Positions 22,631 to 33,653 of a stretch of DNA of 64,000 nt are shown piece after piece. Made by a program: the position numbers and the translations under genes. A model generated the notes under the pieces. It did no database searches and was not told the origin of the DNA. It worked only from the letters and a program-made list of their open reading frames with translations. Source of the DNA: Cenococcum geophilum 1.58 (Eukaryota > Ascomycota > Dothideomycetes > Gloniales > Gloniaceae); assembly GCA_001692895.1 (NCBI GenBank), contig KV748300.1:1-64000 (forward strand). Direction: 5' to 3'. How positions within the stretch are numbered: position 1 is the first letter of the stretch; each line of letters begins with the position of its first letter.

Positions 22631-23860
22631 TTAAGTCCCGCTCTAAAATCTTAAGGGCGTTAAAACTTTACTACGGAGTTAATTAAGTATTAACGGATAA
22701 GAGCTAACTCTAGAATAAGAGGCCGCTAGTTAATTTGCAGCTAGGGTATATATAATTAAGAGGTTAACCATAAGAGCCTTAGTTGCGCCGCTTTTATTAG
22801 TATACTTTACCCACAATATAAGCTAGGTATTAATCTTCTGCCACTAAACTACAACCTTAACTTCTATTATATTAAATCTAACGTCACAAACGCCTGCGTA
22901 CTAAGTGTTAACTTTAGCCTTAATTAGCTGGAGCTTAATATAAATACCTTACTCTTAATAATATAGCTCTCTCTTATAAATAGGAAAGATTTAGAGTCGC
23001 TAAAGATTATAAAGCTAAAGGCTTATACTAATAAGAGTTTTAGTAAAAGACGAAACCTTTAGGTATTAAATTACTATATTATAATTATAAGTAATAAACA
23101 CGCCGCCGCTTCTCCTCTCTATATTACTAATCTTACTCTTAAAACGCAGGCGAGGTAGTAGCGGGATTAGCTTATCCTTATACTTACTTAGTAAGCGTAA
23201 GTAAGCCCTTAGGGGTAAGCGAGAGGATAATAGTAAGTAAGTAATTGGAGGAGTATAAGCCTAAGTAGTATAAGCCTAAGCCTAAGGAGTATAAGTAACT
23301 TCCTAAGAGGTTATAGCCTAATATTGTGGTATTAATACTAGCGGCTTTTACGTCGAATACGGTAACTTATAAGATCTTAACTAAGGTAATCTACCGTGCT
23401 GACTTTAGTAGTATTGCCAACCTTCTACCTCCTCCTTAATGGCCTCCGCTGCGGCTTCTAGATCGTTATCTATTTCCTTAAGCTCCTCCAATATAAAACC
23501 CAACTAAACGGTATTATGTTTGCGTCCTAGCGGCTATTATATTATATTTGGGCAATAGTTTAACGGCAGTAGGGGCCTAGGTAATAAGGAGGGAGGAAGG
23601 TAGCTTTATCGAGTTCATTAAGAAGGAGGACTCTTACCTATTAATTAAGCTGCTGCGCGTTTTAAAGAAGGATATATATTAAGGGCAGATAGATTAATAA
23701 TAGTATAATATAATTTAATATAGATAATACGACTTTAGTAGGCCAGGTAAGTCCTATATGGCTTTAATTCAATTACCCCTGGCAACTAAGACGGTCCTTG
23801 CGTGCAGGCACATGCGTTCGCTTTAATTACTATATACAGTTGGTGGCAGCTAAGCGGGAT
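22631..23860. other. Decayed intergenic DNA right of Gypsy-2
   Basis: No open frame of useful length. The first part is the other side of the Gypsy-2 target, continuing the unrecognised remnant at 14390-15078. Around 23330-23700 short plus-strand stretches look like former coding sequence (for example VLAAIILYLGNSLTAVGA with a later hydrophilic part), but no family can be named. Near 23230-23290 there is a short repeat of TATAAGCCTAAG. RIP-like base use throughout. Confidence 0.4.
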
Positions 23861-24161
23861 TGGATGCGCGTACCGAATTTAAAAATTTGGAGCCCTCGCT
23901 AAGGGGGGGGTGGAAGCTGGTGTGCGTACAGGTCGGCCAGACCACGCTAAAAGGTCGGCCCGATAGGCGAAACCTCCGCCCGCCACACCAAACCCCACCC
24001 TTCCCCTCCCAAACTGACCCTACCATCCACCCTATCTTTTCTTATATATCTATCTTAAATCTATTATAAAAATATTTTTTATATAATAATTATTACCTTA
24101 AAGAGCTATATAAGCTATTTATAGCTTATTTTATAGTAATTTTAATAGTTTAAGCTATTTA
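23861..24161. other. GC-rich, unmutated unique patch then AT-rich spacer
   Basis: 23861-24030 is GC-rich and free of the RIP pattern, with an open frame of 69 codons but no start context, domain or partner exon, so no gene is called. 24031-24161 is AT-rich spacer. The patch is probably unique sequence that RIP does not target. Confidence 0.4.
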
Positions 24162-24302
24162 TCCCTTCTAACGGTGATTTGGGTCCTCAGTTATCGATAA
24201 GAATCTAGCCAATCAAATATTTTACTTGGGTATTGAGGCGAAGAATTGAGAACGCGTTCGCGCACGGGCCATAAAATCTGAGGACCCCACCGTTAGAAGG
24301 GA
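24162..24302. mobile_element. 141-bp MITE-like inverted-repeat element
   Basis: Inverted ends TCCCTTCTAACGGTG...GGGTCCTCAG match on both sides (arms about 25 bp with a small gap). It is flanked by TA on each side, as for Tc1/mariner-type MITEs. It has no coding capacity and is little mutated. Confidence 0.75.
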
Positions 24303-24401
24303 TAAAGCCTATTTAAACTAAAATAAAATCCTATAAAGGTAAATAATAAGTTTTTTCTAATATATTTAAAACATGTTTCTAATACGTTTAGAATATATTT
24401 A

Positions 24402-25112
24402 GGACGCTGTTAGCCATACACCCCCTAAACGATACGCGTATACCCCCCAATTGATACGCATACACCCCCTACCTCATTTGGTTTAGACGCTTCCTCGTTA
24501 AGTTAGATACTTCCTTATTAAGTTAGAATATCACGTGCGTTTGACTTGTTTGCGCCTGCATCACGAAAATCAAAGTGCGAGCCCATAGCATAGTATTTCG
24601 CTCAAATGCTGAGGGCTCTCTACGAGAAGATCTATCGACGCGATTGGCAATTTTAGAGCCAGTTGTAGAGTTAATTGGCTGACTGCCGCGATGCTCTACA
24701 ATTGCAGGCTCTTGGATGCGAAGCAGAGGTATTAATTTGGGTCCGACCGGGCGCGCGGGCGCGGGCGCGGGCAGCAGAGGTGGCAGCACCCAAATTAGTT
24801 TGCGCGACGCCTCACAAAGCACTGCGCAATCCAATTAATTGACTTAGGTGCGATCTAAATTTAGACTCTACTACTTATAATATAACTAAAATCAAGACTT
24901 AATCGTGATGTTGCAGTTATAAAACTTGCATGGCGCGCACTTTGATTTTCGCGATGCAGGCGCAACAAGTCAAACGCACGTGATATTCTAACTTAATAAG
25001 GAAGTATCTAACTTAACGAGGAAGCGTCTAAACCAAATGAGGTAGGGGGTGTATGCGTATCAATTGGGGGGTGTACGCGTATCGTTTAGGGGGTGTATGG
25101 CTAACAGCGTCC
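24402..25112. mobile_element. 711-bp DNA element with about 180-bp inverted repeats
   Basis: The ends (GGACGCTGTTAGCC...GGCTAACAGCGTCC) open near-identical inverted repeats of about 180 bp. Flanks carry an 8-bp duplication TATATTTA (24394-24401, 25113-25120). The arms contain a short repeat of the kind ATACACCCCCTA. The GC-rich centre holds two further palindromes (GTTGTAGAG / CTCTACAAT and ATTTGGGT / ACCCAAAT). An 8-bp duplication fits hAT, long arms fit Mutator-like elements; neither is certain. A 103-codon minus-strand frame overlaps one arm and lacks a recognisable domain; not called. Hardly any RIP. Confidence 0.82.
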
Positions 25113-25283
25113 TATATTTATAACTAATTACAAACCTATTCTAGCTATATATAATTAAAATATATTAAGAATTATTATTAAATATAATTTTAGTAGTTTA
25201 AGCTATTTTATTATAACTAAAAACTATATATATAAATAAGGCTTAAATATAAATATAAATATATTTTATATATTTATTATTAT

Positions 25284-25470
25284 TGTCGGGAATAAGGCAA
25301 GTTGCCGTCACGTGATGGCAAGTTGCCATCACGTGTCGCCGCGGCACTAGCGTGGCGAGGAGCCTTAAGTTCCTCGCCCTTCCTCATACCATTTAATAAG
25401 CTTATTAACCAACATCACTATAACCCTACTCGAGTAGTCGTTATTGGTGAGTTACCCTATGTGACTAATA
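25284..25470 (+). mobile_element. Copia-B1 5' LTR (187 bp)
   Basis: Starts TGTCGGGAATAAGGCAAG and carries repeated GGCAAGTTGCC units with CACGTG palindromes between them (25305-25345). Little mutated compared with the 3' LTR. Confidence 0.88.
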
Positions 25471-28400
25471 CTGATTAGTGGTTAAATATATAGTTAACTA
25501 TAAAGCAGCTAGGTTTTTGAATAGAAGAGACAGTCTTATGCAGGGGTGCTATATACGCTTATATGGAATGGATCCCGGCGATACTGTGCTACCTTAAACT
25601 TGCGAAAAACTAGTAATAGAAGTATTACTAAGTACTAGGAGATACCAAGTTGCGTCTATTACGTAGAATAACCACATTTACAAAGATTTGGTTAAGTACT
25701 TTAGGTTAAAAGTGTTACTAAACCTATAGTCCTAAGTTAACGTCTAAAACGCGTTAAACGACGTCTAAAACGCGTTAAATAACATCTTAAATTGCCTACC
25801 TCTTAATAGCAAACCTACGAGATCCTGTAAAACCGAAAATTCTACCTACCTTTAACGTATAATACCCTATTAATTCTATACCTACTATAGCGTTAACCTA
25901 CCTAAAGAAGTATAAGGAAGACATTAACCTAAAGATATAGAATAAAGCTATAATTAACCTTGCAAACGCTAATAAACAAGACTTAAATAGATTTTTATTA
26001 TACTATATGGTATATTATAAGGACAGTAAATATAATAATACCGCGCTATGGGAATGTATAAAGGAGGACTTTATTAGATGGATAAAGGAAATATAGGCCC
26101 CCGTAAATAAGGATATTGTATAGGACTTCCGTAACTTCCTTTAGGAGAATAGAGTATTTATCCTTAAGGACGGGGGTACTATTAGAGATAATATTTAGGA
26201 GTAGGTTATTAACGTAAAAGAAGAGCATGAATGGACTCTATAAGAGATTAAGCACTAACTACGTACTATAAGGAAGCTTAACTTATAATAGAATCTAAGT
26301 AATATACTATAAGAGACACGTTCTAATTCTATTGCTCCAGGTATAAGTTCTTTTGTTCTATATCTATCGCCTTTACCTCTATCTTTAGTTCCCTAGAATC
26401 CACTAATTTAACCTATAACTTTAACTACTGCCTTTTAATACGAGTAAGTATAGGATCCTATTGCTTCGCGATTTAATGACCTTTAGACTCCACTAACTAG
26501 ACCTACGTCCCTACTATAGCCTGTAATACAACTTCTACCTCCTTTATCTTAATCTTAAATCGGAGGTAGTTTAAAATTGCTTATAAAGCTTGCGAAGCTC
26601 TACTTAGATTAAGAGAAGAAGTTTAGCGGGGAATTATATAATGTTCTTAATTCGAAACTACGTATCTTCTATAACTATTGCTAGAAGGTAGAAATAGAGT
26701 CTAATTAATACTATAACGCCTATTCCGTTATACTTAAGGGCTAAGCTAGTACCTTCTATTATAATTATTTGGTAGGAAAAGGATATAATTTTAACCGTAT
26801 AATATATAAGTTAAGATGCCACTTTAAAATAGAAGAAAATAAGTAGCAGTATATGTTAGAATGGAGAGAGACTACCTTTTTAAGGATTATTGCTACAAAC
26901 CCAGGTGTCCCTTAGCTTAATTATCTTTAAAAGCTCTTTAATTAACTTTAGATAATTTAGCGTGGTTTATCTAAATTATATTAAAAAGACTTTAGCCTAC
27001 GTGATTAAGTTATTAGTGTATACTAAGGTGTTAAAGAATATAACCTTACTCTCTTTAATTCTACAAATACTTACAAAGGAGTATATGCTTAATTAAGATC
27101 TTCTATTAGCACCGCTCTACGCTTTTAAGAAGTATAGCAATTTAACGCCCAACTCTAACCTACTTTAATTAACCCGCCTGACTAATACGATTATAACTAG
27201 ACTAATTAAATATATGGTGGCCGGGGTAGGTAATACGGTAAAGGGTATAATTAATAACTATAAGGTAAAGGTGGAGGTCCTTATGGAGGTTTATTTTAAA
27301 GTAATCGCTAGAAGAAGTACTATGTTTGTAAGAAACCAAATTACTAGTTAACTAGGCATTCTCTTAATAAGCGAAAGAAGGCATATAATAAGTTTCGCTA
27401 GAGTATAAGAAATATTAGAAATTATAAGGTTACTACGGCTTACTTCTAAAGCTTCTTAGTTTAATATAAAGGCGTAGAAGATCTTAAGGGTAAGGTTAAT
27501 AAGGCTAAATAGCTCCTTATAGATATGGAAATTGAGAAGTACTTACCTAATTAATACTTTACTAAGTATAGTAAGGTAAATAGCACGTAAACTGTTACTA
27601 TTCTTAATAACTAATTTACGCTCTATTTTACTACGAAGTTAGATATCTTTAACGAGCTAAGGGAGAGTTCTATATTCTCCTTTAATAATAAATACTTGGC
27701 GAACGTCTTTTATAGTATTATATTAGATACTAGAGCCGCAGGAGTATCTATAGTAGGAGAACCTTAAGTTTAAGCCCTTTAGCAGCTTAATAGCTCTGTT
27801 TAGATTAACTATTTAACGGCAGGCTAATATATGATTCGTTTTGGCAAGGGTACTGCGATTTCTTTTGGTATAATTAGGGTCTAAACCCCCTTAGGGTATA
27901 TTACCTTTTACGTTGTTCCTACGAATACTCTATTTCTATTTTATATTAGAGATATAGATAAATTAGGCGTTAAACTTAATAACCTTAAGGATATACTTAT
28001 TTAGGGAGATAATTGGGTGCCTGTTATGCGCAAATGGGGTTACCCCTAGTTACTCCTTTATTAACTAGAAAAGAGTGTTGCTTAGAGCTACTTAACTAAG
28101 TTAGAGTTACGTTAACTACACCGTCGCTTTAGCCACCTATCTATTTATTAACTGCTTAGGGTTCTTTAGCGAGTAGGCTATAAAGTTAAGGTTAAGGCGA
28201 TTAAGCATCTTATAAAGTATTACTATTACTACTAAATAAACTAGAAGTCCCCTGGCCGATTTAAGTTTAGCCTTAAAGATAATTATAACTTTAACTTCTA
28301 TATTATTATTAACGTTATATACCTTAGCGGTAAGCTAGTACTCTAAGTTATTAACTTTTTAACCTCCTTCTAAGCCGCACGTTTCTTAAAGGATATATTA

Positions 28401-28525
28401 GCTAGAAACGCATAGGATACCCTATAATTATACTAGATTAATATCTACCTAGGACCCCCTAATTAAATTGTCTATAANGTANAAAAGAACTTCTTATNTA
28501 TAGAGTTNNNATAATANATAAAGGN

Positions 28526-30300
28526 AATAGTAATTAAGGTTAAGGAAGTCCCTATTAAGGTATATAATAGTATTAGAAAAGTAGAACGATATTACGCGCT
28601 ATTACGCCGCGTATATAAGATTATCTCTTTAGAACTAGAGGATGCTAGCGAAGAACTTACCTTATAAATAGCTGTTAAAGCTATTAATAATTCCGCTGGC
28701 CTGGATAGACTCGTACCTATATTACTAGTCTTTAGCGCCTACCCTTAAATAACTAATAATTCTCCACTATCTCCCTCTATTGTATAATAAGCTAAGGCTA
28801 TTTATAAGGTAATAAAGGAGGTATAACGTCTCTACGCTATACGCTAGGTTAACAATATACTAGGAATAAGAAATGGCCTAAATACCTTAACTACGCTCGA
28901 TCTACTACTTTAGTTAGAGGTACGCGTATAGCGTAAAAAGGGAGGATGGTTAGGCCTATATTAACTTATTATAATTAATAGTTAAACTTATACTATTTAA
29001 ATGCCTTACGGACCCACTTAATTCCGTTTAACTGTTATTAAGCCTTATTATAAAGATAATAGTTCTAAGCCTTTATAGGATACTATAGAAGATGCCTTAG
29101 AGGAAAGCTATAATTAACGTGCTCTAGAAAGCGACTATAATCCTAATATAATTATAGTAGATACGCCGCAACTATGACGCGGTAGAGGTCGCCTAAAGGG
29201 ATCACNAAATNGCTAANATCTTATTAATTTTAAAGAGCAATTTATTGCCGCTATTAAGAATAGAGTTAAGTTATTAATGGCCTTTATAACAGCTAAGGAG
29301 AAGGCTAACTTTAAACTCGTAAAATAGCTTTAAAAGGAAGGTCGTATTATAACTTTAGGAGCTCCTTTCTAAGTATCTGATAAGTAAGAGATCGATAGTC
29401 TTATCGTAAGAGGAGTCTTTAAGTTTAAGAAGTATAACCCTACTAAGTTTAATAAAGTTTATATCTTTAAGTTAAGAATAGTTAATAAGATTAAAGGCAA
29501 AGCTACTAACGCCCTATTTAAGAAATTAAGGCTTATTATCTAAGGCTATAATAATAATAGTAAGGAGGTAATTCTTATATAATTTCTTATAATTTAACGA
29601 GCTAGTTAGTAAGTTATTGTTGTACTAGCTCCCTCCCTAATAAAGAATAAAATAGCAGTCTATTTGCGAGATATTACTTAGGCCTACACCCAATTAGAGA
29701 TATACCTTTAGCGCTTAATATTAGCATACTTTCTAGAGTAAATTCGCCACTAATACTCCAAAGATACGATTATAGTTATGCTTAAGCTATTATATAGAAT
29801 TGCAGAGGCAGGAACTTACTAGTGGGCTACCTATAGCAAGCACCATAAAAAGAAGCTTTTAATAACTACTTCTATATTTAATCTATGCTTCCTTATCACA
29901 ACTATAGGAACTCTATTTAGAATTGTTAGTATATAAACCGATAATATAATTATCTTAGGAGACAACTAATTCTTAGCTCTTAAAGAGGACGAGCTAGTAA
30001 AGGCAAATCTTATAGTAAAGCTAAAGGAAAAGCTTAATTTAATAACACTATTACTCTTTAATAGATGTGTCCTCTCCCTAAANNAGGATTNTATTGCTTT
30101 ATNCCAGAAGGGTTAAGGNAANAAGATTAACGTTATTAANNTTAATTCTCTAAAATAAGGATATGTAGAGTAACGCGCTTATAGAGCTTATATTACTTCT
30201 ATCTGTCAACCTAAGGCTTTATTTAATCTCTCTATTGCCGCTTAATACTAGGAACCAACTAAGGATAATATTCTTGCCCTAAATAAGCGTTTTTTCTAGC
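28526..30300 (+). repeat. First copy of an exact 1775-bp duplication
   Basis: Identical to 30303-32077 everywhere I compared, including clusters of N at the same offsets (ATCACNAAATNGCTAANATC near 29202 and again near 30979; CTAAANNAGGATTNTATTGC near 30077 and again near 31854). Spacing is 1777 bp. The related Copia-B2 has only one copy of the segment. Confidence 0.93.
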
Positions 30301-30302
30301 TT

Positions 30303-32077
30303 AATAGTAATTAAGGTTAAGGAAGTCCCTATTAAGGTATATAATAGTATTAGAAAAGTAGAACGATATTACGCGCTATTACGCCGCGTATATAAGATTA
30401 TCTCTTTAGAACTAGAGGATGCTAGCGAAGAACTTACCTTATAAATAGCTGTTAAAGCTATTAATAATTCCGCTGGCCTGGATAGACTCGTACCTATATT
30501 ACTAGTCTTTAGCGCCTACCCTTAAATAACTAATAATTCTCCACTATCTCCCTCTATTGTATAATAAGCTAAGGCTATTTATAAGGTAATAAAGGAGGTA
30601 TAACGTCTCTACGCTATACGCTAGGTTAACAATATACTAGGAATAAGAAATGGCCTAAATACCTTAACTACGCTCGATCTACTACTTTAGTTAGAGGTAC
30701 GCGTATAGCGTAAAAAGGGAGGATGGTTAGGCCTATATTAACTTATTATAATTAATAGTTAAACTTATACTATTTAAATGCCTTACGGACCCACTTAATT
30801 CCGTTTAACTGTTATTAAGCCTTATTATAAAGATAATAGTTCTAAGCCTTTATAGGATACTATAGAAGATGCCTTAGAGGAAAGCTATAATTAACGTGCT
30901 CTAGAAAGCGACTATAATCCTAATATAATTATAGTAGATACGCCGCAACTATGACGCGGTAGAGGTCGCCTAAAGGGATCACNAAATNGCTAANATCTTA
31001 TTAATTTTAAAGAGCAATTTATTGCCGCTATTAAGAATAGAGTTAAGTTATTAATGGCCTTTATAACAGCTAAGGAGAAGGCTAACTTTAAACTCGTAAA
31101 ATAGCTTTAAAAGGAAGGTCGTATTATAACTTTAGGAGCTCCTTTCTAAGTATCTGATAAGTAAGAGATCGATAGTCTTATCGTAAGAGGAGTCTTTAAG
31201 TTTAAGAAGTATAACCCTACTAAGTTTAATAAAGTTTATATCTTTAAGTTAAGAATAGTTAATAAGATTAAAGGCAAAGCTACTAACGCCCTATTTAAGA
31301 AATTAAGGCTTATTATCTAAGGCTATAATAATAATAGTAAGGAGGTAATTCTTATATAATTTCTTATAATTTAACGAGCTAGTTAGTAAGTTATTGTTGT
31401 ACTAGCTCCCTCCCTAATAAAGAATAAAATAGCAGTCTATTTGCGAGATATTACTTAGGCCTACACCCAATTAGAGATATACCTTTAGCGCTTAATATTA
31501 GCATACTTTCTAGAGTAAATTCGCCACTAATACTCCAAAGATACGATTATAGTTATGCTTAAGCTATTATATAGAATTGCAGAGGCAGGAACTTACTAGT
31601 GGGCTACCTATAGCAAGCACCATAAAAAGAAGCTTTTAATAACTACTTCTATATTTAATCTATGCTTCCTTATCACAACTATAGGAACTCTATTTAGAAT
31701 TGTTAGTATATAAACCGATAATATAATTATCTTAGGAGACAACTAATTCTTAGCTCTTAAAGAGGACGAGCTAGTAAAGGCAAATCTTATAGTAAAGCTA
31801 AAGGAAAAGCTTAATTTAATAACACTATTACTCTTTAATAGATGTGTCCTCTCCCTAAANNAGGATTNTATTGCTTTATNCCAGAAGGGTTAAGGNAANA
31901 AGATTAACGTTATTAANNTTAATTCTCTAAAATAAGGATATGTAGAGTAACGCGCTTATAGAGCTTATATTACTTCTATCTGTCAACCTAAGGCTTTATT
32001 TAATCTCTCTATTGCCGCTTAATACTAGGAACCAACTAAGGATAATATTCTTGCCCTAAATAAGCGTTTTTTCTAGC
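30303..32077 (+). repeat. Second copy of the 1775-bp duplication
   Basis: Begins two bases after the first copy ends (the TT at 30301-30302 is the only filler). Its right edge continues smoothly into RNase H as in Copia-B2, and the left edge of the first copy is also natural, so the false or new joint is at 30300/30303. Confidence 0.93.
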
Positions 32078-32706
32078 AAATAAACCATCTTAATTAGGGA
32101 CTACTCTATATGCCTATTAATCTTCCTACTGCTAAGCTCTTTNTATTTATTAATAGATCGTTTATAAATAATAAAGATTTTAGCTCCTAGCTAGGATATA
32201 AGATTATTATCGCGAATAAATTTACTAAAGAGAATGACTTTACAATCCACGGTAATCTTATTTATTAAAGCTTAACTAAGAGTAAACGCGTTACTTAAAG
32301 CGTTCTAGCGTTAAAGATATATAGAATAGTTAGCGGAGTTAATATAGCAATTATAATTAGAACTACCCTAAAGATAATTATAGATTAACTCGAACTTCCT
32401 ATTATCCCTATAATTATATACACCGACTTATATTCCCTTTATAAGTATTTAGTTAAGCTTGGTACTATAAAGGAGAAGCGCCTTATAATTAATATTATGG
32501 CACTTTAGTAATTCTACAAGCGTTAAAAACTCTTTAAGATTTAATAGATTAATGGCTAAGATAACCCAGTAGATATAATAATAAAGGCAAACCTAAATAA
32601 GGTACTAAAGACGCTTGTTAACACGAATACTCTATATATATAAATTAAAGGTTAGGTTAAAAGGAAGTCCCTAAAAATTTCTTAATTATATAAGGTCTTA
32701 AGATAT

Positions 32707-32755
32707 CTAGGAACTTTAACTGCTGGTTAAAGTTGTCTAATTGGCTAGATTCTGT
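32707..32755 (+). other. Palindromic 3'-UTR module in Copia-B1
   Basis: GGAACTTTAACTGCTGGTTAAAGTTGTC-type block, the counterpart of 22171-22230 in Gypsy-2, here about 270 bp before the 3' LTR. Confidence 0.65.
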
Positions 32756-33023
32756 AGACCCTAACTTTAACTAGCTAATTAGGATTTTCCATCCCCAGGA
32801 TAGAAAATCGCTATTAGCTCGCTTACTACTAGCGCCTTAGCGGCCCTTTAAATAAGATGCCTACTTGCGACTCCTAAGTAAGAGAGCTATATGCTAAGAG
32901 GCAAATTTTGGGATAGCGAGACTTATATTGCAATGGCAATAGTAAGTAAGGAGGATTTATATTTATTATAATAGTTAAGTAGTATTTATATATAGATGGC
33001 AACCATAAAAGAAGAGTTGCTAG

Positions 33024-33230
33024 TGTTGGGAATAAGGCAAGTTGCCGTTACGTACGGTAAACTGCCGTCACGTAATGGCAAGTTGCCATTACGTGTCGCC
33101 GCGGCACTAACGTGGCAAGGAGCCTTAAGTTCCTCGCCCTTCCTTATACTATTTAATAAGCTTATTAACCAATATCACTGTAACCCTACTTAAGTAGTCG
33201 TTATTAGTGAGTCACCCTATATAACCAATA
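33024..33230 (+). mobile_element. Copia-B1 3' LTR (207 bp)
   Basis: Starts TGTTGGGAATAAGGCAAG, has one more GCCGT/ACG-type internal unit than the 5' LTR (33047-33070), and ends ATAACCAATA before the ATTAT duplication. The length difference from the 5' LTR lies in this internal repeat. Confidence 0.88.
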
Positions 33231-33268
33231 ATTATATACTAGCTTTTATTACTTTTAATAATAATAAT

Positions 33269-33280
<12 letters not shown>

Positions 33281-33304
<24 letters not shown>

Positions 33305-33427
33305 TCATTGCTTAACGTCCGATTTGGATCCCTATTGGGCCCACGCGGACTACTCCTTATTTACATATGGGGAGAAAACTCTATTTAAGAAAAATGAGAA
33401 AACCCCGTGATCTATCTCCCCGCCTTT
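33281..33427 (-). mobile_element. LINE-A copy 5, 3' end only (about 147 bp)
   Basis: Reverse complement of the last 125 bp of LINE-A after an (AAT)n tail at 33281-33302. Flanks share ATTATATATAT (33270-33280 and from 33428), though this is simple sequence and so weaker as a target duplication. Extreme 5' truncation. Confidence 0.8.
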
Positions 33428-33653
33428 ATTATATATATATATATATATATTAAAACTATTTACTCTCTTTATATTAGATCTAATATTTTATAAAAACTAT
33501 TATAAATTCTAAGGGTATTTATAATATTTTTTACCCTTTATATTTAAAAGAACTAATATTATTAGCTTAAAAATATATATTTATACTTATTAAATTAATA
33601 TAATAAATATAACTTTTATTTAGTACCTAAAGAGCTTAAATAATTCTTAATTA

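Larger units (their letters stand above)
25284..33230 (+). mobile_element. Copia-B1, plus strand, both LTRs (fossil)
   Basis: LTRs 25284-25470 and 33024-33230 (TGTYGGGAATAAGGC...ACCAATA-type edges) and a 5-bp target duplication ATTAT (25279-25283, 33231-33235). Parts: gag about 25830-27330 with a knuckle near 27320, protease about 27700, pre-integrase and integrase about 28100-29150, reverse transcriptase from about 29400, and Copia RNase H about 32150-32570. It contains an exact internal duplication (28526-30300 = 30303-32077) not found in Copia-B2, so natural length is about 6.2 kb. Broken in many places by RIP-type changes. Confidence 0.92.

Noticed and set aside
23860-24069. A 69-codon frame in the GC-rich patch
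   Set aside because: No start context, domain, exon partner or codon evidence; GC content alone explains the lack of stops.
24523-24834. A 103-codon minus-strand frame in the 711-bp inverted-repeat element
   Set aside because: Overlaps an inverted arm and a GC-rich palindromic centre, with no recognisable domain; likely chance.
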